From Sphingomonas limnosediminicola (GTDB taxonomy: Bacteria > Pseudomonadota > Alphaproteobacteria > Sphingomonadales > Sphingomonadaceae), in NCBI RefSeq assembly GCF_039537965.1, contig NZ_BAABBM010000001.1:2455501-2519500 (forward strand): 64,000 nucleotides of DNA, written 5' to 3'. Of this stretch, positions 1-9,636 are shown piece after piece; position 1 is the first letter of the stretch; the number at the start of each line of letters is the position of its first letter. A program made the position numbers and the translations under genes. The notes beneath the pieces are model-generated. The model was not told where the DNA came from, did no database searches, and was given only the letters and a program-made list of their open reading frames with translations.

Positions 1-2
1 TA

Positions 3-818
3 GTCCTCGGTCTCGGACGGCTTGGCGGCCATTCACTGACGCACGCCTCAGACCTCGACCTCATCTACCTCCATACCGCCGAGCCTGGCGCAACGTCCGA
101 CGGCCGCAAGCCGCTCGGTCCGAACGATTATTTCAACCGCCTGGCCAATCGCGTCACCGCGGCGCTCAGCGTGCCGACGGCGGCAGGCCCGCTTTACGAG
201 GTCGATACGCGCCTTCGGCCGGAGGGCGCCAAGGGCATGATTGCCGTCTCGCTCGATGCCTTCGAGCGCTACCAGCGGCAGGAAGCATGGACTTGGGAAC
301 ACATGGCCTTGTGTCGCGCGCGTCCGGTGTTCGGTTCGCCTGCGGCGCGCGATCGCATCTCGACGATGATCGAAGGCATCCTCCGCATGCCGCGCGACTT
401 TGCGAAGATTGCGGGAGACGCGGCCAAGATGCGCGCCGACATGGAGCGCCACAAGCCGCCACACAGCAAGCTCGATGTGAAGCTGGGGCCCGGCGGCCTC
501 GTCGATCTGGAATTCGCGGTGCACGTTCTCCAGCTCACGACGCACGTCGGTCTCGACACGCGACTGGAGGTCGCACTCGAACAGCTGGAAGCGGAGTCTT
601 TAGTTCCGACAAATATTGTCGACGCGCTAAAGTTGCTTTCACGCATGCTCGTGATGATGCGCCTCGTCGCGCCTGGGAGCGTCAAGCCCACCGCCGATAC
701 CTGGCACATGGTCGCGCTGGCTTGTGGTGCGGCAAGCTGGGACGAGCTTCTTGCCGAGCACGACGCCGCACGGCAGAGGATCGCCGAGCTGTGGAACAGC
801 ATCAGGAAAGAGGCATGA
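3..818 (+). CDS. glnE: Bifunctional glutamine synthetase adenylyltransferase/deadenylase, C-terminal part (5' truncated by window edge)
   Basis: Reading is open from base 3 to the TGA at 816-818, giving about 271 C-terminal residues of an enzyme that is normally 900 residues or longer. The fragment starts at the second nucleotidyltransferase domain: GLGRLGG followed by the metal-binding SDLDLIYL motif, then VDTRLRPEG and the EAFERYQ..AWTWEHMAL segment, then a helical C-terminal domain. GlnE adds and removes AMP on glutamine synthetase in the cytoplasm according to the PII state. The stop overlaps a possible ATG of the downstream bcp gene, so the two are probably co-transcribed. Only the N-terminal half is missing, because of the window edge. 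Confidence 0.93.
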   Translation, partial: VLGLGRLGGHSLTHASDLDLIYLHTAEPGATSDGRKPLGPNDYFNRLANRVTAALSVPTAAGPLYEVDTRLRPEGAKGMIAVSLDAFERYQRQEAWTWEHMALCRARPVFGSPAARDRISTMIEGILRMPRDFAKIAGDAAKMRADMERHKPPHSKLDVKLGPGGLVDLEFAVHVLQLTTHVGLDTRLEVALEQLEAESLVPTNIVDALKLLSRMLVMMRLVAPGSVKPTADTWHMVALACGAASWDELLAEHDAARQRIAELWNSIRKEA

Positions 819-820
819 GA

Positions 821-1279
821 ATGAACGAAGGCGATAAAGCCCCGGCAATCACCGCGACCGCGAGCGACGGCAGCAGCATCAACCTCGGCGCTCCGGGCCA
901 GCCACTGGTGCTCTATTTCTATCCCAAGGACGACACCACCGGCTGCACGCGCGAAGCGCAGGATTTCACAGCGCTTGCGGGCGACTATGCCAAGGCCGGC
1001 GTCAAGGTCGTCGGCCTGTCCCGTGACCCGATGAAAAAGCACGAGAAGTTCATCGGCAAGTACAGCCTCTCCGTCCCCCTGATTTCAGACGAGGACGGCC
1101 GCATTTCCGACGCATTCGGCACGTGGGTCGAAAAGTCGATGTATGGTCGCAAATATATGGGGATGGAGCGCGCAACCTATCTGATCGGCGCCGACGGCCG
1201 CATCCTCAAGGCATGGCGCAAGGTCAAAGTCCCCGACCACGCCGCCGAAGTCCTGAAGGCGGCTAAGGAAGCCGCCTGA
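821..1279 (+). CDS. bcp: Thioredoxin-dependent thiol peroxidase (Bcp/PrxQ family), one-cysteine form
   Basis: A 152-residue cytoplasmic peroxiredoxin that reduces hydroperoxides. The peroxidatic cysteine lies in DDTTGCTREA at about residue 42. It is the only cysteine: the resolving cysteine found five residues later in the E. coli enzyme is absent, so resolution must use another thiol. The ATG at 821 is preferred over the in-frame ATG at 815, which overlaps the glnE stop, because AGGAAAGAGG at 803-812 is correctly spaced for 821 and family members start right before the GDKAP motif. Likely translated from the glnE transcript. Confidence 0.92.
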   Translation: MNEGDKAPAITATASDGSSINLGAPGQPLVLYFYPKDDTTGCTREAQDFTALAGDYAKAGVKVVGLSRDPMKKHEKFIGKYSLSVPLISDEDGRISDAFGTWVEKSMYGRKYMGMERATYLIGADGRILKAWRKVKVPDHAAEVLKAAKEAA

Positions 1280-1282
1280 TCT

Positions 1283-2719
1283 TCAGCCCGCGAGGGCTTT
1301 GATGATCATCTCCCAGTGGAGCACGTCGTCGTACATGGCGCGGACGGGGATACGTTCGTCGAGGCCGTGGGCGCGCTCGTCATCAGGGGAGATTCCCCAA
1401 CTGCCGTCCACGTCATAGACCGGGATGCCCTGAGCGCGGAAGAATGAGCCGTCGCTGGCGCCCGTCGACATCACCGGGAACACGTGCATGTCGGGTCCGT
1501 GGAAACGCAATGCCGCCGCCTTCACCGCGTTTACCACGTCCGCACGGGGCGGAGAGGCGGGCGTCGTGACGCCGATATAATTGGGATCGGGCTTCACCTC
1601 GACCTTCGGGCCGACCATCTGCTGAAGCTCGGCCTGCACCGTCTTCGGTTCGACGCCCGGGAAGATACGGCAATTGACTGTCGCTTCCGCCATTTGCGGC
1701 AGCGCATTGTCGGCATGACCGCCCTTCAGCATCGTCGCCACACAACGGGTGCGGGTCAGGCCAACCTCAAGCGGATTGGCCTCGATCGCGTCGGCCGCCG
1801 CGCCATCCTTCGGATTGGCAAGCCATGCGCGGATCTGCTGGCCGAGCGGGCTATTGCCCTCCTGCCGTGCGCGCTCTTCAAAATAGCCGCGCGTGATGTC
1901 GTTCTGCATCGGCTGGAAGCGGTAAGACTTCAGCTTCTCCAGCGCGTCCGTGAGTTCGTAAATGGCATTGTCGGCACGCGGGCGCGAGCTGTGGCCGCCC
2001 GGATTGTGGGTCGTGAAGAAGTAAGTCTGGAAGGTCTTCTCGGCCATCGAGATACCGAAGCCGAGCGGCTTGAAGTCGCGGCTGTAGGCGGCACCGCCGC
2101 CGTCAGCGTTGAGCCCGAACTCCGCATTCGTGAACTCGCGCCATTTGGTTGAGCCTAGGGTAGCGCCGACGCCCCGCGTTTCCTCGTCGCCGCTGTAGAA
2201 GAAGATGATGTCGCGGTTCGGCTTGAACCCCTGCGACATGAGCTTGATCGCAGCCATCGTCGTCGCGACGTCGCCGTTCTTCATGTCGGACGTGCCGCGG
2301 CCGAGGAAGTATCCACCTTCCTCGCGGAAGACGAAGGGATCGTACTTCCAGTCCTCGCGCTTCGCCTCGACCACGTCCATGTGGCCCAGGATCAGCATCG
2401 GTTTCTTCGTCGCGTGCGGCGAGCGCCAGCGGACGATGAGCGCCGCGGTCTGGTCACCCGGAAGCGCCTCGTAAGGCATGATGCGGATGTCGGCGTCAGG
2501 AATGCCGGCCGCGCGGAACTGGTCCGCCAGCAACTTCGCCATCCGCGGCATTTCGCCGCGATTGTGGACGGTCGGGATCTCGATCGCCTGCTTGAACAAT
2601 GCGCGCGTTTTTGCCTGCCATGCCGGGTCGAGCTTGGTCGGCAACGTCCGCGGGTCGGTTGCGGCGACGGCGGTGCCGGACAGCATTGCGGCGAGGGCGA
2701 AAGCAAAAACGCGCTTCAT
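1283..2719 (-). CDS. Exported M20 family metallopeptidase (paralogue 1)
   Basis: A 478-residue protein with a signal peptide (residues 1-20, cleavage after AVAA). M20 di-zinc ligands are visible: GHMDVVEA (His113, Asp115), GTSDMKNG (Asp145) and GDEE (Glu179 catalytic base, Glu180), with a dimerisation domain in the middle and a late TGASDG/H segment. It should remove residues from peptides or acyl-amino acids in the periplasm; the substrate cannot be told from sequence. Its neighbour 13 bases upstream on the same strand is a close paralogue, so the pair looks like a tandem duplication in one transcript. Confidence 0.9.
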   Translation of the reverse strand: MKRVFAFALAAMLSGTAVAATDPRTLPTKLDPAWQAKTRALFKQAIEIPTVHNRGEMPRMAKLLADQFRAAGIPDADIRIMPYEALPGDQTAALIVRWRSPHATKKPMLILGHMDVVEAKREDWKYDPFVFREEGGYFLGRGTSDMKNGDVATTMAAIKLMSQGFKPNRDIIFFYSGDEETRGVGATLGSTKWREFTNAEFGLNADGGGAAYSRDFKPLGFGISMAEKTFQTYFFTTHNPGGHSSRPRADNAIYELTDALEKLKSYRFQPMQNDITRGYFEERARQEGNSPLGQQIRAWLANPKDGAAADAIEANPLEVGLTRTRCVATMLKGGHADNALPQMAEATVNCRIFPGVEPKTVQAELQQMVGPKVEVKPDPNYIGVTTPASPPRADVVNAVKAAALRFHGPDMHVFPVMSTGASDGSFFRAQGIPVYDVDGSWGISPDDERAHGLDERIPVRAMYDDVLHWEMIIKALAG

Positions 2720-2731
2720 TCAAATATCTCC

Positions 2732-4162
2732 TTACTTGCCGGCGAGGTCCGTCAGCATCAGCTGCCAGTGGACCACATTGTCATAAAGCGATGGCACGGG
2801 CAGGCGCTCGTCCTTGCCGTGGGCGCGGAAATCGACGGGAACGATCACCCAGCCGCCGTTGACGCCATAGACCGGGACGCCGGCGACGCGGAACGGGCGC
2901 GCATCGCTCGCGCCCGTCGACATTTCGGGGAATACCGGCATGCCCGGATGAAGGGCCTGCACGGCCTTGGTGTAAGCTGTGGTGACGTCGGGGCGCAGTG
3001 GCGACGTTAGCGAGGCGACATAATCGTCGTTGCGCGTGACCTTCACTTCCGGGTCGGCGACGACACGCTGAAGCTCCGCCTGGATCGCATTCGGGTCGAC
3101 GCCCGGGAAGATGCGGCAGTTGATCATCGCCGTCGCCAGCTGCGGCAGCGCATTGTCGGCATGGCCGGCGAAGAGGCGCGTCGGCACGCAGCGCGTGCGG
3201 GTCAGACCTACCTCGCTCTCGCTCGTCTCGATTAAGTCGGCTGCCTCGCCGTCGTTCGGGTTGGCAAGCCACTTGCGCATAGCGTCGCCGAGCGCGCCCT
3301 TTTCCTGCCTCTGCCGCCCTTCGAAATAGGCCCGCGTCGTATCGTTCAGCATCGGCTGAAAGCGATACGCCTCAATCTTATCGAGCGCATGGGCGAGGCT
3401 GTAGATCGCATTGTCCTTGCGCGGCTTGGACGAGTGGCCGCCGCGGTTGCGAACCGTGAGCGTGTATCCGGCAAAGGTCTTCTCGGCAGTCTGCATGGTG
3501 AAGCCTGCGGGCGTCTTGTCGGGATTGAACCCGCCGCCGCCGCCATCCGCGTTCAGGCCGAATTCGGGGTGGCCAAGCATTTCCATCCACTGAGTCGCGC
3601 CATTCTTCGCGCCGATGCCGTTGGTTTCCTCGTCGCCCGTGAACAGAACAACGATGTCGCGAGTCGGCTTAAACCGAGCCTTGCGCAAGTTGATCATCGC
3701 CTGCGTTATGCCGACGATGCCGTCCTTCATGTCGATGGTCCCGCGACCATAGTAATATCCGTCACGTTCGGTCATGACGAACGGGTCGGTCGTTGAATCT
3801 TCGACCTTCGCTTCAACGACGTCCATATGGCCCATCAGCAGGATCGGCTTAGCCTTGGGCGTTCCCGCCGCGCGCCAGCGGACGATGACTGCCGCGGTGT
3901 CGTCGTCGCCGGTGGTCGCGCTGCCAGTGTGATAGGGAATGACGTGGACGTCCGCGTCAGGAAACCCGCCGGCCTTGAACTGATCGGCGACATATTGCGC
4001 CATCTCCGGCACCTTGTGGCGCCCGATGACCGTCGGCGTGTTGATCACATGCTCGAACATCGCATGAGCGGCGTCGTGCTGCGCCTTGGTGAGCGTCGGC
4101 GCCGCGGCGGTTGCGGCTGAAGCGACGACGGCGAGTGCGGTGGCGGCGAGCAGATGACGCAT
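2732..4162 (-). CDS. Exported M20 family metallopeptidase (paralogue 2)
   Basis: A 476-residue protein. The start at 4162 gives a clean signal peptide (MRHLLAATALAVVASAATAA) behind GGGGGAAA; a longer reading from 4219 would put a non-signal extension in front and run into zapE. Zinc ligands match paralogue 1: GHMDVVEA (His112, Asp114), GTIDMKDG (Asp144), GDEE (Glu178/179). The sequence is alignable end to end with the downstream gene, including the ADNALPQ and GASDxxxF segments. Probable periplasmic amino- or carboxypeptidase feeding peptide scavenging; specificity unknown. Confidence 0.9.
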   Translation of the reverse strand: MRHLLAATALAVVASAATAAAPTLTKAQHDAAHAMFEHVINTPTVIGRHKVPEMAQYVADQFKAGGFPDADVHVIPYHTGSATTGDDDTAAVIVRWRAAGTPKAKPILLMGHMDVVEAKVEDSTTDPFVMTERDGYYYGRGTIDMKDGIVGITQAMINLRKARFKPTRDIVVLFTGDEETNGIGAKNGATQWMEMLGHPEFGLNADGGGGGFNPDKTPAGFTMQTAEKTFAGYTLTVRNRGGHSSKPRKDNAIYSLAHALDKIEAYRFQPMLNDTTRAYFEGRQRQEKGALGDAMRKWLANPNDGEAADLIETSESEVGLTRTRCVPTRLFAGHADNALPQLATAMINCRIFPGVDPNAIQAELQRVVADPEVKVTRNDDYVASLTSPLRPDVTTAYTKAVQALHPGMPVFPEMSTGASDARPFRVAGVPVYGVNGGWVIVPVDFRAHGKDERLPVPSLYDNVVHWQLMLTDLAGK

Positions 4163-4215
4163 GGCTTGTTTCCCCCGAAATGAGTTGCAAGACGCTACGC
4201 TTGTCGCGCGTGACG

Positions 4216-5322
4216 TCAAGTTACCGTTCCATGACCTTCCGCCAGATATTTGGCGCTCCGCATCTCCTTGAGGCGGCTGACGGTCCGCTGGAACTCAAAG
4301 CTGCCGTCGCCTGCGGGGTAAAGTCTCTCAGGCTCCGCATCCGCGGCGGCGAGCAGCTTCACCTTATGATCGTAGAAAGCATCGATAAGCGTGACGAAGC
4401 GGGCCGCCTCGTTACGCAGTTCGGGTCCCATGACCGGAATGCCGACGATAATAATGGTGTGATAGCGGCGGGCGATGGCGAGATAGTCCGCCGCGCCGCG
4501 CGGCTCGCCGCACAGGCGCTTGAACGAAAAGACGGCGACGCCCTTCAGGCTTTTCGGCACGCGCAGCGTACGCCCACCGCCGACGTCGAGCTCCTCCGAT
4601 GGTACCTTGGCACGGTCCTCGACCGGATAATCGGTGAGCTGGAAGAAGGCGCGCGACAGGTCTGCAGTCGCTTCCGGTCCGTTGGGCACATGCCAGACCT
4701 CCACGCCAGTCAGTCGGTCCAGGCGATAGTCGGTCGGACCGTCGACCTCCACCACCAGCATCTTCTGCTGGATGAGATGGATGAAAGGCACGAACAGGTC
4801 GCGGTTGAGCCCGCCCTTGTACAGGTCGTTCGGACAACGGTTAGAGGTCGTGACGACCTTCACGCCCTGGTCGAGCAGCTTCCCGAAGAGCCGCGACAGG
4901 ATCATCGCGTCGGCGGGATTCGTTACCTGCATCTCATCGAAGCAAAGCAGCCGCGCTTCCCCGGCGATCTGCTCGGCGACCGGCTCGATCGGGTCGCCTT
5001 CTTCTCTTTCCCGCGCTTTACGCAGGCGGCTGTGCGTCTGGAGCATGAATTCGTGGAAGTGGACGCGGCGCTTCGGCGTGATGTCGATCTGCTCGAACGC
5101 CAGGTCCATCAGCATCGACTTGCCGCGCCCGACGCCACCCCAGAGGTAGGCGCCTGCAGGACCATCCTCTGTTTGTCCGAACAGCTTGGCGAAGAAGCCG
5201 CCAGGCCCCTTGCTGACCGCCAGCCGGTCGAGGGCCGCCACCGCGCGCTGCTGCGCTGGGTCAGGCTTCAACTCATTCGCGGCAATCAGTGCGTCGTAGG
5301 CGACCCGTACGGGTCCGCTCAT
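4216..5322 (-). CDS. zapE: Cell division protein ZapE (AFG1-family ATPase)
   Basis: A 368-residue P-loop ATPase of the AFG1/ZapE family, which in E. coli acts on FtsZ rings at the inner face of the membrane and in mitochondria assists protein quality control. Walker A is GGVGRGKS (residues 62-69) and Walker B LLCFDE (125-130), followed by the TSNRCPNDLY sensor-like motif. The start MSGPVRV at 5322 overlaps the stop of the upstream thioesterase gene by four bases, indicating translational coupling. In alphaproteobacteria this gene is often found near TCA-cycle genes, as here with sdhB. Confidence 0.92.
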   Translation of the reverse strand: MSGPVRVAYDALIAANELKPDPAQQRAVAALDRLAVSKGPGGFFAKLFGQTEDGPAGAYLWGGVGRGKSMLMDLAFEQIDITPKRRVHFHEFMLQTHSRLRKAREREEGDPIEPVAEQIAGEARLLCFDEMQVTNPADAMILSRLFGKLLDQGVKVVTTSNRCPNDLYKGGLNRDLFVPFIHLIQQKMLVVEVDGPTDYRLDRLTGVEVWHVPNGPEATADLSRAFFQLTDYPVEDRAKVPSEELDVGGGRTLRVPKSLKGVAVFSFKRLCGEPRGAADYLAIARRYHTIIIVGIPVMGPELRNEAARFVTLIDAFYDHKVKLLAAADAEPERLYPAGDGSFEFQRTVSRLKEMRSAKYLAEGHGTVT

Positions 5323-5813
5323 CGTGCGGAAGGTCCGTTGGGCCGGTTCACTTTCTTGAGCGTGCCGCTGAAGCTGTAGCAGGGCTCGCCGTTCTGCTTG
5401 ACGACGCCTTGCAGGAAGGCGTGACCGCGCGTCTGCTTCACCAACTCGACATGCGCATCGAGCGGCGATCCCGCCTGGCCGCGCGCAAGGAAATGCGTAG
5501 TGAGGTCGAGCGTCACATAATGCGCCCGCTCCATCCCAGCGCACAGGCCGCCGGCGAACATCGACATGTCGATGAAGCTCATCACCGCTCCGCCGTGGAG
5601 CGAGCCGCCCATGTTCATATGATCCTCGGTCGGGAACATCCGGGCGATTCCGCGCCCAGGCCCATCAGGCTTGAACAGCAGGCGCCCGGTCGCGGCGGCA
5701 AAGCTCGAGCGCGGAAAGTCGCCCCAGCTGAACCAGCCTTCGTTGTCGGGATCGGGCGTGGCCCCACGGGGGAGGCCAACGTCCTCCATCAACTCGTTGT
5801 TGTCGTCGCTCAC
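5319..5813 (-). CDS. PaaI family hotdog-fold thioesterase
   Basis: A 164-residue hotdog protein with the PaaI-type active-site stretch [18 protein letters not shown] near residue 66-83 and a downstream THFLARG strand. It should hydrolyse acyl- or aryl-CoA thioesters in the cytoplasm; substrate unknown. The GTG start at 5813 overlaps the sdhB stop (GTGA) and the gene overlaps zapE by four bases, so sdhB, this gene and zapE are almost certainly one operon. An ATG eight codons further in is an alternative start. Confidence 0.87.
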   Translation of the reverse strand: MSDDNNELMEDVGLPRGATPDPDNEGWFSWGDFPRSSFAAATGRLLFKPDGPGRGIARMFPTEDHMNMGGSLHGGAVMSFIDMSMFAGGLCAGMERAHYVTLDLTTHFLARGQAGSPLDAHVELVKQTRGHAFLQGVVKQNGEPCYSFSGTLKKVNRPNGPSAR

Positions 5814-6586
5814 GCGGCCCGTTCGGCGATCAGCTTCTTGGTCTCTGCGATCGCCTTCGCCGGGTTGAGCCCCTTAGGGCAAACATTGGCGCAGTTCATG
5901 ATCGTGTGGCAACGGTAGAGGCGATATGGATCCTCAAGCTGGTCGAGCCGCTCGCCGGTCGCCTCGTCGCGGCTATCGATGATGAAGCGATAGGCCTGCA
6001 GCAGGATCGCCGGGCCGAGGAACTTGTCGGCATTCCACCAATAGCTCGGGCAGCTCGTCGAGCAGCAGAAGCAGAGGATGCACTCGTAAAGGCCGTCGAG
6101 CTTGGACCGGTCCTCCGGCGACTGCAGCCGCTCGCGTGACGGGGCCGGGCTCGCCGTCTTCAGCCACGGCTGGATGAGCGCGAACTGCGCATAGACGTGG
6201 GTGAGATCGGGGACGAGGTCCTTGACCACTTCCATGTGCGGCAGCGGCGTGATCTGCACCTCGCCCTTCAAATCCTCGATCGCCGTTGTGCAGGCGAGTC
6301 CGTTGCGACCCTGCATGTTCATCGAGCACGATCCGCAAATGCCTTCGCGGCAGGAGCGGCGGAAGGTCAGCGTCGGGTCGATCTCGTTCTTGATCTTGAT
6401 GAGCGCGTCGAGGACCATCGGCCCGGTCTTGTCGAGGTCGATCGTGTAGCTGTCGAAGCGCGGGTTGGCGCCGGTATCCGGGTCGTAGCGGTAGACCTTG
6501 AAGGTCCGCAGGCGCTTGCCCTGCTCGGCCTCGTAGGTCCGGCCTTTGACGATCTTGCTGTTCTTCGGAAGCGTGAACTCGGCCAA
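5810..6586 (-). CDS. sdhB: Succinate dehydrogenase iron-sulfur subunit
   Basis: A 258-residue Fe-S subunit of complex II, carrying electrons from SdhA flavin to quinone at the inner membrane. Cluster ligands are complete: 2Fe-2S at Cys79, 84, 87 and 99; 4Fe-4S at Cys169, 172, 175 plus Cys236; 3Fe-4S at Cys179, 226 and 232. I choose the TTG at 6586, giving [10 protein letters not shown] as in relatives, because AAGGAG sits eight bases upstream; a GTG at 6622 would add twelve unconserved residues and lacks a good site. sdhA is not upstream: the preceding gene is a secreted protein followed by a terminator, so sdhB starts its own operon. Confidence 0.93.
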   Translation of the reverse strand: MAEFTLPKNSKIVKGRTYEAEQGKRLRTFKVYRYDPDTGANPRFDSYTIDLDKTGPMVLDALIKIKNEIDPTLTFRRSCREGICGSCSMNMQGRNGLACTTAIEDLKGEVQITPLPHMEVVKDLVPDLTHVYAQFALIQPWLKTASPAPSRERLQSPEDRSKLDGLYECILCFCCSTSCPSYWWNADKFLGPAILLQAYRFIIDSRDEATGERLDQLEDPYRLYRCHTIMNCANVCPKGLNPAKAIAETKKLIAERAA

Positions 6587-6654
6587 GCGAATGACTCCTT
6601 GCTTGGGCGAGGCCGCTAGCACGCGGAGAACGGGTTTTCAAAAGCTACGCGTGC

Positions 6655-6682
6655 AAAAAAGAGGCCGCCCGAAGACGGCCTC
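6655..6682 (-). terminator. Rho-independent terminator of the small secreted protein gene
   Basis: On the minus strand GAGGCCG and CGGCCTC (6661-6682, loop of eight) form a seven-pair stem followed by six T (6655-6660). It separates the secreted-protein gene ending at 6706 from sdhB. Confidence 0.85.
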
Positions 6683-6705
6683 TCGTCTTAACCCGGCGCT
6701 TTCGC

Positions 6706-7095
6706 TCAGCGACCGGTGAGCAATGCGCTGATCACCTGCTGGATCAGCATTGTCTTCGGGTCGACCCGATAGAGATAGCCATCATTGTAATAATAGCGGT
6801 AGCGCGAGTTCAGGTCGTAACGCTGTCGCACATCGTACGGGATGCGGTTGTAGCTGTAGAGCGTGCCGTAATCGCTATGCCAGCGCTGGCCACGGGCCCA
6901 CTTCTTGGCCTGCCCGGGCGGCATGCAGCCATTGTGCTTCTTCGCGAGTCCCGGCGGGCAGCCGCGGTCATTGTAGCCGTAGCCATAGCTATCACCGTGG
7001 TGGTTGCCGTGACCATTGCCATGGCCCGGCTTGGCGGTCGCCGGCGCGGCAAGCGCGAGTGCGGCGACGCCGCTCAGTGCGATTAAGAGTTTCAT
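6706..7095 (-). CDS. Small secreted protein with CPPGLAKK/PPGQAKK motifs (function unknown)
   Basis: A 129-residue protein. The start at 7095 yields a signal peptide (MKLLIALSG..APATA); upstream in-frame sequence to 7176 is not signal-like. The mature part begins with a His/Gly-rich stretch (GHGNGHGNHHGD) that could bind metal, then CPPGLAKKHNGCMPPGQAKK with two cysteines, and ends YNDGYLYRVDPKTMLIQQVISALL. The tail resembles that of the adjacent gene (GYLYEIDPTTYAVTRVI), so the two are paralogues. Similar CPPG-LAKK proteins are common in sphingomonads and some resemble the periplasmic RcnB family, but I do not assign a function. Confidence 0.78.
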   Translation of the reverse strand: MKLLIALSGVAALALAAPATAKPGHGNGHGNHHGDSYGYGYNDRGCPPGLAKKHNGCMPPGQAKKWARGQRWHSDYGTLYSYNRIPYDVRQRYDLNSRYRYYYNDGYLYRVDPKTMLIQQVISALLTGR

Positions 7096-7128
7096 CTGAT
7101 GCCTTTCAATCAATGTCGATTGTGTGGG

Positions 7129-7162
7129 CAACGAAAGGGCCGCCGTTTGGATGCGGCGGCCC
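7129..7162 (-). terminator. Rho-independent terminator of the second secreted protein gene
   Basis: Nine-pair stem GGGCCGCCG (7137-7145) / CGGCGGCCC (7154-7162) with an eight-base loop; on the minus strand it is followed by TTTCGTT. It lies just after the stop codon at 7189-7191. Confidence 0.75.
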
Positions 7163-7188
7163 CTCCTGCAGCTCAAAACGGGAATGTG

Positions 7189-9616
<2,428 letters not shown>

Positions 9617-9636
9617 GGCGCGACTGGAGAGTAAAG

